Shown: piece after piece, positions 33,946 to 46,155 of the stretch | Numbering within the stretch: the first letter of the stretch is position 1 | Layout: every line of letters begins with the position of its first letter | Source of the DNA: Larimichthys crocea | Lineage: Eukaryota > Chordata > Actinopteri > Sciaenidae | Length of the DNA: 64,000 bases | NCBI RefSeq assembly: GCF_000972845.2 | Contig: NC_040016.1 | Coordinates: 26,703,629-26,767,628, forward strand | Reading direction: 5' to 3' | Position numbers and translations under genes: made by a program | Notes under the pieces: model-generated | Told to the model about the DNA's origin: nothing | Seen by the model: the letters and a program-made list of their open reading frames with translations, nothing else | The model's database searches: none

Positions 33946-34762
33946 TCACACAGCAGCAACTATTTCACTGATTCTGGTGAAACTGGATCATATTTTATGG
34001 AGGAAATGTTTTCTGGTTTTCCCTCTGATGTCCTCCGGCTGCTCCGCCTCAACTCTCTGTGATTTACAGAGTTTATGATGGACAGTGAAGTAAACTGCTG
34101 ACAGCTGTAGCTGCTGTTAGCTCATGTTAGCTCAGTCTGTTAGCTGGACTGTGAGCTCAGAGCACCGGGGGAGTGTTAGTGTTTGGACCACAGGAGTTTT
34201 TAGAAGAAGAGGAGGTCTACAGGCCGGGGCGGCGAAAGGAACCAGTGTTGTGCCAGAACCGGAGCTGGGAGTCTGTGTGAATTAGCCGACGTTATCCACC
34301 CAAAACAGGATGTTGTAATGTTAGCTTTAGGTTTGGACTCTGTGTTGTAGTCGGTCATTAGTTAACGTTAACTATGGTGCTCAAATCAAATCAAATCAAA
34401 TCAATGATTTGATTTAACTATGGTGCTGCCCGTTAGCAAAGGAGATTTGGACTGGAGCAATGTAACCAGGCCCAGCAGCTTCTATGGACATGATGGCAGA
34501 GGAGCAGAGAGTGAAGAGGACGCTGACGGAGGAAGCTAAGAAGAGAAAAGGAGAGAGTGAGCGAGCAAGAAGCCGCCGGACAAGAGTAAATGTGGGACTG
34601 ACTTTTAGTGGTTGGTGAGAGCTTGGTGAAATAAAAGGCTGAAAGACAGACGCCGAGCTGGGCTGACTGCTGCTGGACTAGGCAGTGAGATCAGCTGCTG
34701 CTGGGGACCTGGATGATGATTGGCTGTTGGGGACCTGGATGATGATTGGCTGCTGGGGAACT
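33946..34762 (+). mobile_element. Composite dispersed element, most complete copy
   Basis: Modules in order. A: CAGCAACTATTTCACTGATT through GACAGTGAAGTAAACTGCTG (33950-34105). B: short TTAGCTCATG/CTGTTAGCTG repeats (34106-34145). C: GAGCTCAGAGCACCGGGGGA (34151-34170). D: GTGTTGTGCCAGAACCGGAG (34245-34264). E: a decayed exon (34478-34700) translating MAEEQRVKRTLTEEAKKRK, then RTRVNVGLTFSGW, stop, ELGEIKG, stop, KTDAEL. F: GGGGACCTGGATGATGATTG units (34701-34762). The E peptide resembles a KRKxxxxRARxxTRVNxGxxFxRWRELxxxKGxKTDAEL motif I recall from many uncharacterised fish proteins. Stops make this copy non-coding. Confidence 0.8.
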
Positions 34763-35780
34763 AAAAGGCTGAAAGACAGAATTTTAAATTTTATTTCAAC
34801 AGTTTCTTTTCACAACACTGCGTTTAAAGTTTTATGAGCCAAACTGAAATATAAACTATCAGAGATAGGACGACTCTTCATGGCCACACACAGAGCTCCA
34901 CAAAAACACACACACACACACACACACACACAATCAGCTGGGACGCCTCACTCTGTGCACCATTATCATTACCAGGTGTTGAAAAGAAGACGTATCATTT
35001 ATCCATCACCACAGCTCCCTCGCTCGTACCTCCAGCTGCCAGAAGTTCCTTTTTTTGCCCCTCTTGAATAAAAAAGATGTAAAACATTTTGACCACCTGT
35101 GCTCGCTGGCTCGCCGCCGCCGCGCTAACTCGTTTTTCACTTTCAATGAAGAAAAGATGAATATGAGGAGGTCAGTCCACGTCACAGGCGGAGAGTGACG
35201 TGACGTTACCGCCCTGCAAGGACGTTAGCATGCTTTGAGCCAGAGGTCGAAGTTTGAACGTCAGGAGATATATATATATATACACACACACAGTATGTAT
35301 ATTTAGTATATTATGTGTTAAAGTGATTATTGACACATCACGACTCTCCTGAAGCAAATAACTCAAGCTTTAGTGTCAGACGTGAGAACGTGTTGTGAGG
35401 CTGAAGGTTGGAGGACGGAGACACACACTGGTGCATGACCGGGTTGGACCGAGTCTTTCGGTGGAGGTGTGTGTTGGAGCTGGACGAGGCAGGTGAGCGA
35501 GAAAGTGGATCATCAAAGACTGAACAAGAAGAACAGAGCGAACAGAGCTGGCTGTACATGGTCAATGTGAAAAAGGTCTGGCAGCGTCTGAGAGGCTGCA
35601 CCTGTGCGGGGTTGATTGGATGATGAGCTGCAGGTGAGCGAGGCCACGCCCACCAACACAGACAGCAGAGAGACACAGAAACAGGAAACACGTGGCGGGA
35701 GCAGCTGATCATGACTCTGACAGCTTCATCATCCAGGTGTTTGAACATTTAATATTCAGACGTTTACCTCTTCAGAGAGA
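34763..35780. other. No supported gene; CA and TA microsatellites
   Basis: (CA)n at 34903-34932 and (TA)n/(CA)n at 35269-35293. The 136-codon minus frame at 35748-35338 has no motif. Confidence 0.45.
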
Positions 35781-35915
35781 GCGAGGCTAGCTGTTTCCCC
35801 TTGTTTCCAGTCTCTATGCTAAGCTAAGCTAAGTGCACATGTGATCGATCATCTCGCCTGACACTTTCCAACCCATTTCAGTTTACAAGGGCCAGTGTCG
35901 TGCCAGAACCGGAGC
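35781..35915 (+). repeat. AGCTA interspersed repeat and D-module motif
   Basis: GAGGCTAGCTGTTTCCCCTT then ATGCTAAGCTAAGCTAAG (compare 21596). Shortly after, CAGTGTCGTGCCAGAACCGG at 35891 repeats the D module of the composite element. Confidence 0.65.
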
Positions 35916-37391
35916 TCGGCAATACATACATTAGCATCATGGATCACGTTGGCTGCTGAACTCACTTGGTAAGCTACACATAACACGCACAGTGTCCTGT
36001 AGATGAGCCACCTCGAAGACGAAGATGAGGAAGGATGTAGCTTGTAGCAGCTCTTTTCAGTCGTATAGTTCCACGTTATATATAAACTAGAAAATTCCAG
36101 CAGAAATTTTGAGAGTGCCGAGTGGGCTGTTGCTAGGGGTCTGTTTTCAAAAAGCACACCTCAAATAGTCATTTTTAACATGTTTATTTAGACACAGGAG
36201 CAGCTAGCGCTAATGCACTAGGAACTAATTCTAGCATTAGCCGCTAATGTTACCAATTATCATGTCTTTACTGCAGTGAGCAAAGTCTTATTTTGAAGGG
36301 ACTCTTATTTTGAAAATAGCCCCTCCCCCCTCTCCTCCTTCAGGCAGGCTTGAGGTTGCCAAGCAACCAGGACCAACTGCCGGCCCTAATCAGCAGAGCA
36401 GTTACTGCACCTGTTAGAATGTCAGTTGGAAATGCTGACAGAGAGAGAGAGAAAATGCTGAGACCACCCCTCGAACAGGAAGGATTTCTGGCCAAACCGT
36501 ATTTCCAATCATTGAACCGAAATCACTGGGAGCATCCTGAGCCCTTCCTGAACGTCTACATAGTTATTTTGTGTTGATAAAGTGAAGAAATGTGACCTTT
36601 AGAGCGATTCAAAGAAGCGTTACTTCTGCTTTCCTCCAGAAATGTTCCCGCCTTTTTAACATGGCAGTCTATGAGGCTGTGGATGGGTGTTGGTGGCGCA
36701 TCTTTGTGTGTTACGCCAAAACTATAAGGCTGACAGCTTTAGCAGACGAATGTGAGTGAGAAGACAAATTTTCCTACGTTTCTATGTATAAATCATGTCT
36801 GTAGTGGGGCATTTGAGGCCACGGTAGTTGAATACGTTTTATTTTTTCACTGATTTTTCTCTCTGCTCCTCACTCTAGCTGATGATGTCATCCACTGTAG
36901 CTCAAACATTCCGCCACATACACACCCATTATAAACTCAGAAATCTGAGTTAAAACCTGCTCAACTTTGAGCCTTGATAGTTTAAAAACGGTAAAAGCTG
37001 TCGATGAGTGAAGTGAATCCCTGAAGAGAAGGCAAGAGTACCTACATTTTAAAGTTTAAATGAAGTCTCTCTGTGACAGTATGCCAGAGAAGTTCATTGT
37101 TGAAAATGTCTCCCAAATTTTTTTCTTCGGGCTTTCCCATTCATTCCTATGGGAAATTTTTCACCGTTTTTCGCGAATAAATTCACGAAAAACTCGCGAA
37201 TCTCTTCCTCTCACCGGTGTGGGCTGTTGGCACTCGTCACTAATAAATACTTCACGCACACACACACAGTTTCTCAATCAGTCGTCAATCGGGCTGTAAA
37301 ATTCAGATCGGAAACACAGAAACAAAACAGACGTTTATTTATATGAAAACGTTGCAGATAATCACGTCTGTGGCGTGTTACGGTCGACTTA

Positions 37392-37393
<2 letters not shown>
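35916..37393. other. No supported gene
   Basis: Mixed DNA. Frames at 36350-36577 and 37060-37346 have no recognised motif. No array. Confidence 0.4.
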
Positions 37394-37434
<41 letters not shown>

Positions 37435-38121
37435 GCAGAGAGGAAACACGGGTGGTATGAATTCTTTAACAGTCTCCAGTCGCAGCATTTGGCCGACGCT
37501 CGTCTCCATCAAGGCATTCCAGGAGAGACAGATAATTTGTCTGTTTCCTCCTATTTACATCCTGAAGAACCACGCCGCGCTGTGTGTGTGTGTGAGAGAG
37601 AGAGAGTGTGTGTGTGTGTGTGTGCATGTGCGTGAGCTAGGGCAGGTAACACAGTGTTCGCTCTGTCACCGCCAGACACATTAGTGGACATGTTTCAGAC
37701 TTTGTTATAAATATGTGAACTCCATCTGCAACAAGGAGTGTGTGTGTGTGTCTTTGTGTTTTTGTCTGTGAACAACTTTGCATGTCTTGCATGAGTTCAC
37801 ATTGTGCTTGTCTCGTGTGTTTTCATGCATGGAAGTTTACGCACATGCTAAGATATGTTTCTGTGTGTGTGTGTGTGTATGTGCGTGTGTGTCTGTGTGT
37901 GTGCGTCTCATCGTCTGGCTTGTGTAAGTGTGTCCATGCGTGTGGGAGAGAGGGCTATTTAAGCAGCATTACTTTGCTCGTGAGCTGCCAAGTACCTGTC
38001 GCCTCGACTTCGCCTTCCCTCTTTGTCTTCTCTTTCTCAATGTGGCCAGCACCTGCAGAAACACTGCACACACACACATTTAAATACACACACACATACA
38101 CACACAGAAACACACACACAG

Positions 38122-38163
<42 letters not shown>
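37394..38163. repeat. Cluster of CA/TG microsatellites
   Basis: (CA)n at 37394-37432; (TG)n at 37581-37624 with a central GAGA patch; TGTGTG-rich stretches at 37739-37760 and 37860-37910; (CA)n at 38067-38105 and 38121-38161. Open frames of Val/Cys or His/Thr repeats are artefacts. Confidence 0.92.
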
Positions 38164-38164
<1 letters not shown>

Positions 38165-38239
38165 CATACTCTCAAGTGTCGTCTACACCGGATACGATGC
38201 GCCCACATTTTAACAGACTTACTGTCTCGCTCTCTCTTC

Positions 38240-38880
38240 ACACCTTCACTTTTCTCTCCTTCGCGTCCTCTTCACTCTCTTCTCCTCTGCCATCATGTCC
38301 ATAGAAGCTGCTGAGCCTTTGCCAACCGACAGTGTGCGACACGGGCTAACGTTAGCTCAGAAATGAAGTCTGCTAACGTTATCGCTACTACACATCAATA
38401 GTAAACACTATGAGTGGATGTTATTTGTAGCTTGTACCGGCTAACAAACTGAGCTAATAACAGCTAACAAACTGAGCTAACGTTAACTAACAGTAGCTAA
38501 CAAACTGAGCTAACATGAGCTAACAGCAGCTAACAAACTGAGCTAACATTAGCTAACAACAACTAACAAACTGAGCTAATAACAGCTAACAAACTGAGCT
38601 AACAGCTAACAAACTGAGGTAACAGTAGCTAACAAACTGAGCTAACGTTAACTAACAGTAGCTAACAAACTGAGCTAACATGAGCTAACAGCAGCTAACA
38701 AACTGAGCTAACAGCTAACAAACTGAGCTACCATTAGCTAACAGCAGCTAACAAACTGAGCTAACGTTATCTAACAGTAGCTAACAAACTGAGCTAACGT
38801 TATCTAACAGCAGCTAACAAACTGAGCTAACGTTAGCTAACAGCTACAGTTGGTAGCAGTTCACTGTCCATCAGGAGACT
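38240..38880 (-). mobile_element. Composite element copy with expanded TTAGC array
   Basis: In reverse: CGTCCTCTTCACTCTCTTCTC and ATCATGTCCATAGAAGC (38262-38312) are the start of the exon module E. AACAAACTGAGCTAACG, AGCTAACAGCAGCTAAC and related words then form an array of about 20-40-bp units (38440-38850). GTTCACTGTCCATCA at 38860 is the edge of module A. Modules C and D are missing. Confidence 0.8.
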
Positions 38881-39465
38881 CTGAGGTTAAACTGTAACTT
38901 TAAGCTAAGCTAATGTTAGCATTTCAAACCCCTTCATTTCTGTGACTTTGTGACGCGGTCGTGCTGAACGTGTTTCACCTTTGACCTCTCTCAGACGCCG
39001 TGTCCTCTCTGACTGTTGACATGCCGTGTTCACTGTTAGACTGAGGATGCGTGTTCGTCTCCTTCTGTCAGGCTCGCTGTGAACGCCGCGCTGTACGGCA
39101 GCCAACGTGGCCTCGCCAGCACAGCACACGATTAGATACACAAACACAGACTACACACACACACACACACACGCCTCTCCCACTCTTAACCTCTTCATAA
39201 ACACCGTTAGAGCATGTGGAGCTGGCGCGCTACAATAAACGCTATGAAACCGCATGAACGGCAAAATAAATATCACCACAGGGTGGCCTGCAAACGTCTG
39301 AGAGGCTGGTTTCACACCGACGACGGCAGGAGAGGGAAGGAGTGTGCAACCGGAACACATCGACCAGCCACCAAGCAATACACAACCAATAATCAATCAG
39401 TATGATCCATCAACTGTCAGCGCTGTTAGTTTACTGTTAGATCACAGCAAGAGATGAACCGCTGC
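38881..39465. other. No supported gene
   Basis: A short CA run at 39154-39172. Small frames on both strands without motifs. Confidence 0.4.
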
Positions 39466-39745
39466 TAAGCTAACGTTAGCTTCTGTTAGCTCTGTTAACT
39501 AGCTTCTGTTAGCTCTGTTAACTAACTTCTGTTAGCTCTGTTAACTAGCTCCTGTTAGCTCTGTTAACTAGCTCCTGTTAGCTCCTGTTAGCTCTGTTAA
39601 CTAGCTTCTGTTAGCTCCTGTTAGCTCTGTTAACTAGCTTTTGTTAGCTCTGTTAACTAGCTTCTGTTAGCTCTGTTAACTAGCTCCTGTTAGCTTCTGT
39701 TAGCTCTGTTAACTAGCTCCTGTTAGCTCCTGTTAGCTCTGTTAA
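39466..39745. repeat. 23-bp TTAGC-type minisatellite
   Basis: Units AGCTTCTGTTAGCTCTGTTA + ACT repeat about twelve times, with CTCCTG and CTTCTG variants. It resembles the B module of the composite element but has no A, C, D or E neighbour. Confidence 0.93.
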
Positions 39746-39785
39746 CTTGCATTAGCGCCTGTTCTATTAGCTAGCTCCCCTTAAC

Positions 39786-40133
39786 AAGCGTTATTTTAAT
39801 GTTAGACGAGCGTTAATTTAATGTTAGACGAGCGTTATTTTAATGTTAGACGAGCGTTAATTTAATGTTAGACGAGCGTTATTTTAATGTTAGACGAGCG
39901 TTAATTTAATGTTAGACGAGCGTTATTTTAATGTTAGACGAGCGTTAATTTAATGTTAGACGAGCGTTATTTTAGTGTTAGACGAGCGTTAGACGAGCGT
40001 TATTTTAGTGTTAGACGAGCGTTAGATGAGCGTTATTTTAGTGTTAGACGAGCGTTATTTTAGTGTTAGATGAGTGTTATTTTAGTGTTAGACGAGCGTT
40101 AGATGAGCGTTATTTAAGTGTTAGACGAGCGTT
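39786..40133. repeat. 22-bp minisatellite with 44-bp higher-order pattern
   Basis: ACGAGCGTTATTTTAATGTT + AG alternates with a version reading GTTAATTTAA, giving a two-unit higher-order repeat in the left half. The right half shifts to TTTTAGTG variants and shorter GTTAGACGAGC units. Confidence 0.93.
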
Positions 40134-41283
40134 GTTGATTCACCATCTGCCTTGTGTGTACTTCCAGCCGTTACCATGGTAACTAGCCAGTTTCCTGCCT
40201 CCTGATGATGTTGAACATGTCTGCTGACATGTCTTCATGCGTGATGCAGAGCAGCTGGCTCGCGGTGCGTCCAGACTGAATCTCTAATCATGTGAAAGCA
40301 GCTTGAAGCCCTGAAGCCAAACGCGTCTCCGAGCTGACGGCTGGCCGGTGCAGGCCTCTCCACACTTCTTATTCCACAGATTAAACCAGAGCGAAGTTCT
40401 GTCGACACGTGAAGCCGGTCACGATCTCTGACTTTGTTCTACATCCATAACTTCTCTGTGAGCCGACACGCTGATGTTTACCGTGTTATGTTCACCACGA
40501 TATCACGGCCGCGATGCAGTTTTGGTCCACGCGACTTCAAACCCATCAGGAGCATTTTGTCCTGGTGTTTTATTCTGAAAATCAAACAGATTTTCTATCT
40601 GTCTGACTTCCTGTCAGCTCGAGCTGCTCACAGCGTCGCGTTAGCGCGTTAGCAGACTCGTGGCAGCGTTACACAACAATAAAAACACAAACTAAGAAAA
40701 AACAAATTAATAAATAAATTAATAGCAGAAAAATTTAAAAAATAGTGAGTGTAAGTAATAAAACAATGATTAGTTGTTGCATTTTTTCACCAGGTTACTG
40801 ACGTAAAAATGTGGAATGAATGCTGAATAAAATAAAGATTTAACTTCTTTACTTTCTCTCATGTTCCAGTGAGGATGTTCATACTGTCGGTTAAATAAGC
40901 TAAGCTGTGGTCATGTGTAGCTCTCAGACATGACGGAGCTTTAAATAGACGAGTGGGCGGACAGAACAAAGTGTGAGACGGCTGACGTACACGACACGCA
41001 CCATAACCTGCTGAGTCACCGGGAGTCTCCTCGTCCCGTCTTATTTAAGGTGGACATCACCTATAATTTCACCCGCTGTAGATCCAGGCCCCTCACACCA
41101 TCTGGACTGTGGGCCGCGGTGTTACGGTGCTGCACGTCACCGCAGTTTATTTCAGGCTTCTTCCTGGTTTGAGCGAGCAGTGAGGTGAGCAGGCAGATCA
41201 AAAGGCCGTGTCCACGATCCGGTTCTGAAGACAGCCAGGACGAGCCTGCAGAGGGAGACATGAAGACATGAAGACACAAAGAA
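40134..41283. other. No supported gene
   Basis: Mixed DNA. Frames at 40434-40652 and 41061-41279 carry no motif. Confidence 0.4.
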
Positions 41284-41486
41284 ACTGTCTAAAACCTAGA
41301 CGTAGTCTCCGTGACGTCCCCGCAGACTGTCTAAAACCAGGACGTAGTCTCCGTGACGTCCCCGCAGACTGCCTTAAACCTGGACGTAGTCTCCGTGACG
41401 TCCCCGCAGACTGTTTAAAACCTGGACGTAGTCTCCGTGACGTCCCCGCAGACTGTCTAAAACCTGGACGTAGTCTCTGAGACGAC
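41284..41486 (+). repeat. 42-bp minisatellite, array 4 (about 5 units)
   Basis: Five well-preserved units (ACTGTCTAAAACCTGGACG then TAGTCTCCGTGACGTCCCC), the last ending in TCTGAGACG. Units are far more uniform than in arrays 1 and 6. Confidence 0.95.
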
Positions 41487-41975
41487 TAGTTTGGAGCCAG
41501 TTGTCCACAGATCCACCTCTAAAGTTCTTCCATGATGCAGAGAAACTGTCCTCAGACAGACAGACTTCCTCTGGATGGCACTTTTTAACTTCCATCCCGT
41601 CTTTGTTGCATAACAGTGATGAAGAAATGAAACGCAGCGTTCTGGTTACATCCGGCCACATCCACTCTTCGTTAGCCGACCTTTAACCTCATTAAAGGGT
41701 TCCATCTCTGGTTTGTGTAACTGAACCGCAGCTCTTTTGCCTCTGTCAGCTGAAATGTGACCATGTCCTGATAATATAATTTCATAATAATGTTTTCCAG
41801 CTTGATTTTCCAACATATTGTGTGCATCTTCTTTACTCAAAGCTACATTTTTATAACCCTCAAAGAAAACAGAGAGCTGCAGCTTAAAGCCCTCTGCTGA
41901 CAACGCCAAGAGATCCACCAACATCCAGCAGAGTCACTGGAATATGTTATTATCCAACTACTGTATGAGAGACAA
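41487..41975. other. No supported gene
   Basis: A 92-codon minus frame (41924-41646) has no recognised domain and no splice context. Nothing else seen. Confidence 0.4.
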
Positions 41976-42276
41976 AGACCAGTCAGTCTCCATCAGTCCC
42001 CATGTCCAAATGTCCAACGTCACAGCAGAAATAAACATGTTTACAGCCTGGTACAAAAAACAGTCTCTGTAGCTAATTTCCCCGTTCATGACAACTGTAC
42101 TGAGGGTGAATTTATATACAACTCACCTGTTCACATTATATTAAGGCTTAAAGTTATGCAGGATTAAGAGCGTGGACGCTTTGACTGACAGGTGGGTGTC
42201 GCCTCGGAGACTACGTCCAGGTTTTAGACGGTCTGCAGGGACGTCTCAGAGACTACGTCCAGGTTTTAGACAGTCT
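41976..42276 (-). mobile_element. Dispersed element with 42-bp minisatellite (array 5)
   Basis: In reverse orientation the flank AGTCAGTCTCCATCAG, GCAGAAATAAACATG, AGCTAATTTCCCCGTTCATG and TTAAGGCTTAAAGTTATGC leads directly into two 42-bp units at 42206-42276. This copy shows that both flank segments and the minisatellite are one unit. Confidence 0.85.
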
Positions 42277-42289
42277 GGAGGTCTTCAGG

Positions 42290-42535
42290 ACGTGTGAAGC
42301 CCCTGATCTGGTTGGACGTCCTGTAGGCAGCGAGCAGGTGAACTCTGCAGGTGAGTCCAAACGCTGTCGAGCTTCCTTTGTGATGCGTTCAGGGTCCATG
42401 TGAGGTTCAGCCTCACGCTGACCTCTGTCACATTCACACACTGTTTGGGGTTCAAGGACACGTCGACATGCAGACTGGAGGAGCCGGGGATCGAACCGAC
42501 GACCATCTGATTAGTGGACGAGCTCCTGAGCTGGT
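42290..42535 (-). mobile_element. tRNA-derived SINE, second family
   Basis: On the minus strand: GTCCACTAATCAGATGGTCG, then B box GGTTCGATCCC, CGGCTCCTCC, TCGACGTGTCCTTGAACCCC and AACAGTGTGTGAATGTGAC. The head and B box are tRNA-like. The CGACGTGTCCTTGA block is typical of another fish SINE family than the one at 7441. Confidence 0.7.
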
Positions 42536-42542
42536 GAAGGAG

Positions 42543-42576
<34 letters not shown>

Positions 42577-42752
42577 CGCTTAGTTATTGTATCAAACTGT
42601 GAGTCAGACCAGATCAGACTAAGACTGAGCTGAGACTCATGGTGACAGCGAGACCTGCTGCAGATACATATTTCTATATTCAGAGCTGTGACTGATATCA
42701 GACCTGTGTACGAGTTTGTTTTCACTGCACATGCACTCATAATAATATTATT

Positions 42753-42795
<43 letters not shown>

Positions 42796-42902
42796 ACCAG
42801 TGTGTGAAGGCCAACTACAACAAGCGAAGCAGTGAATGTTGTCAGAAAATGTAAATGCAGCCTTGGGAGTGACTTTCTTTACTAAAAATCATTACAGGAG
42901 CT

Positions 42903-42937
<35 letters not shown>

Positions 42938-42987
42938 TGTGTGAGAGCGTGTGTGAGTGTGTGTGAGAGAGCGTGTGTGTGTGTGAG

Positions 42988-43032
<45 letters not shown>
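42543..43032. repeat. TG microsatellites
   Basis: (GT)n at 42545-42574, 42757-42793, 42905-42935 and 42988-43031, with TGTGAGAGA interruptions between 42936 and 42987. Confidence 0.95.
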
Positions 43033-43034
<2 letters not shown>

Positions 43035-43985
43035 ACTCGTATAATTTCTCCCCTTTCCTCTCGGTGTTTTTCGAGCCCTTTGAGGTCATAAATCAAATAA
43101 TCTGGCTGTAAATAACAGAGAGTTTATCTTGGTGTGCTCGCGGCTCGTCGTGGATTTACGCTCACACGAAGTCATTCATAACCAGCAGGAAGCTTTTTTT
43201 TCTTCTTCTATGGTTTTTAAAAGCTTTTCCCACAATCCACCATGTTTCCTGGTGTTTCTCTAAGCCCGAGTTCATTCAGTTTAAACATCACTCACTCCGA
43301 GCTGAGTTACCGGAGCCGCTTTGCTCTGCGCTGGACGTCGGTCGTTTCCTTTGTCGAGGACGTTCATCAATATTTCGTTGACTGACTTGAACTGTGAAGC
43401 TCGGGGGCCACATTTACTGCAGGAAGTGACATCACTGTGTACGCGGACTGCTATATGTTGAATATATAACATAACTCTGTGTTTACCCAGCGGGCTCGGG
43501 TTTCACGCGAAAGGGCCACGTGCAATAAAAAAGTAACAAAACATTACCTGTGCTCTGTTCACGTCCCAATATGAGCGGCGCCGGGGTTCAACCGACAGAC
43601 GACACCGCCGCAAACGCTCCCACAGGAAGTGGTTCTGTTTCTGAAACACAGGAAGTTCTGGTGTTGGTACCACAGTGGTCTCAGGTTCAGTACAGCTCCC
43701 CGGTGACGTATTATCGATGTTTAAACCGTTAAAATCACATGAATGAAATATTAAAGCAGAGTCATGCAGAAGTGTTCAGAAACACAAATATATCACGTTA
43801 CAGTCGAATGACTGACTCAAACTGTCCGTTAAGACTCGGCCCAGCTCAACCCGCCAGAACCTACAGACCTGAATCTGCAGTCACCCAAAACCAGAAGCAG
43901 AAATATCCATCAGCACGTTGATATCTATGATTTTATTTTGGCGGGTCCCAGGAAGCTGTGAGATTGTATCATGAGGGAGATCCTG
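43033..43985. other. No supported gene
   Basis: Frames at 43281-43472, 43550-43732 and 43739-43921 lack motifs. Confidence 0.4.
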
Positions 43986-44605
43986 ATCCAACAGTCTGCG
44001 GGGACGTCACGGAGACTACGTCCAGGTTTTAGACAGTCTGCGGGGACGTCACGGAGACTACGTCCAGGTTTTAATACATCCGGCGGGGACGTCACGGAGA
44101 CTACGTTTAGTTTTAGGACAGCTACGGGACGCCACGGAGACCACGTCCAGTTTGAACAGTCTGCGGGGACATCACGAGACCACGTCCAGGTGGACAGTCT
44201 GCGGGGACGTCACAGAGACTAACGTCCAGTTTTGATACAGTCCTGGCAGACGTCACAGAGACTCCGTCCGGTTTTTAGACAGTCTGCAGGACGTCACGGA
44301 GACTACGTCCAGGTTTTAGACAGTCTGCGGGGACATCACAGAGACATACGTCCAGTTTTAGCAGTCTGCGGGCGTCACGGAAGTACGTCCAGGTTTTAGA
44401 CAGCTGCACGTCACGGAGACTACGTCCAGGTTTTAGACAGTCTGCGGGGGACGTCACGGAGACTACGTCCAGGTTTTAGACAGTCTGCGGGGACGTCACA
44501 GAGACTACGTCCAGGTTTTTAGACAGTCTGCGGGACTTCACGGAGACTACGTCCAGTTTTAGAAGTCTGCGGGACTCACGGAGACTACGTCCAGGTTTTG
44601 ACAGT
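43986..44605 (-). repeat. 42-bp minisatellite, array 6 (about 15 units, indel-rich)
   Basis: Reverse-orientation units GGAGACTACGTCCAGGTTTT and AGACAGTCTGCGGGGACGTC. Many single-base deletions and insertions compared with arrays 4 and 7, which looks like uncorrected read error as much as decay. Confidence 0.92.
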
Positions 44606-45265
44606 TCGTTTACTGTGTGCAGGTTTCGTGGATGTCTCAGCTCCGTCAGCTCTTTGGATGGATTCTGTCGTCTTTTCGTCTGCTCTTAATCTCTAGATGT
44701 TTCCCTCATCCTCCTTCCTCTTTCACAGTTATCAGTCCCTCTTTTCTTTTTCCCTGTCCTCTCTCGTCTCTCTCTTATACGCTGACACCTGACGGGTGAC
44801 GGGTGGACGGGTGGGACGGCTCCTGCGATCCTGGCTGACATTGTCGTCATTAAGTAAACAGTTGTTTCTCTCTGCGAGGTGCTGCGCAACACGGCCGCCG
44901 CCAAGAAGAAAAAATACTCTGGTCTCCGAAGCCAATTTCCTACAGCAGAGTTTTCCTCGAACATTCGCTCTGAAGTCCCCTCGCCTCACCCCTGCCCGTG
45001 GGAAAGAAAGAGGGTTTTATGGATGATTTTGGCGAGGGGGGACTTTGATTGGCGGTTGTTATTTGTCAGTGTGGACAGACTTTGTGACTTTGACAGCTTG
45101 TTTGTTTCGGCGCTAACAGTCTGCACATGGTCAGCACATATTTGTTTGTGTGACAAACAGGGAGGCTGAAGGAAATCATGATCAGGACGTGTGGCCGGAG
45201 ACGCTCAGGACCGATATCGCACCACCTCAGAGACAATCAGGCAACATCCCCAGCCACAAACGACG
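44606..45265. other. No supported gene
   Basis: Several overlapping frames on both strands (44617-45169) without motifs. Nothing else seen. Confidence 0.4.
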
Positions 45266-46155
45266 CTTCAATACACAGGCAGCAACTATTTTTCACTGAT
45301 TCTGGTGAAACTGGATCAATTATGGAGGAAATGTTTTCTGGTTTTCCCTCTGATGTCCTCCGGCTGCTCCGCTCAACCTCTGTGATTACAGAGTTTATGA
45401 GGGACAGTGAAGTAACCTGCTGCAACTGTAGCTGCTGTTAGCTCATGTTACTCAGTCTGTATTAGCTGCTGTTAGCTCATGTTAGCGCAGTCTGTTTAGC
45501 TGCTGTTAGATCATGTTAGTCCAGTTTTGTAGCGCTGTTAGCCATGTTCGGCAAGTCGTTAGCACATGTTAGCTCATGTTAGCTCAGTTTGTAGCTGCTG
45601 TTAGGCTCATGTTAGCTCAGTTTTTAGCTCTTTAGCTCATGTTAGCTCTCTGTTAGCTCAGTTGTTAGCTCATGTAGCCAGTTTGTGAGCTGTTAGCTCA
45701 TGTTTAGGCTCATTTGTTAGCTGCTGGTTAGCTCATGTTAGCTCAGTTTGTTAACTGCTTTAGCTAATGTATAGCGTCCTGTATGTCTTAGTCTGTTAGC
45801 GCACCTCAGGGGGGTGCTCAGTCTGAGCTCAGTTGGTTACTCATGGTAGCTCAGTTTGTGCTCTTTGCTCCTGGCAGTTGTTAGCTGCTTTAGCTCAGTT
45901 TGGCTGCGTTAGTAGTTAGCTCGTTGTTAGCATTGTTAGCTCATATGTTAGCTCGCCTTAGCTCCTGTGTTAGCTCAGTCTGATTAGACTTCTGGTTGCT
46001 CAGTAGTGTTTAGCTGCTGTTAGCTCAGTCTGTTAGCTGCTGTTAGCTGCTGTTAGCTCATGTTAGCTCAGTCTGTTAGCTGCTGTTAGCTCAGTCTGTT
46101 AGCTGCTGTTAGCTGCTGTTAGCTCATGTTAGCTCAGTCTGTTAGCTGCTGTTTT
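45266..46155 (+). mobile_element. Composite element copy: module A plus large TTAGC array
   Basis: GCAACTATTTTTCACTGATT through GACAGTGAAGTAACCTGCTG (45281-45420) is module A. About 720 bp of TTAGCTGCTG/TTAGCTCATG/TTAGCTCAGTCTG units follow. Units between 45520 and 45990 contain many one-base indels; the ends are regular. Confidence 0.85.
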
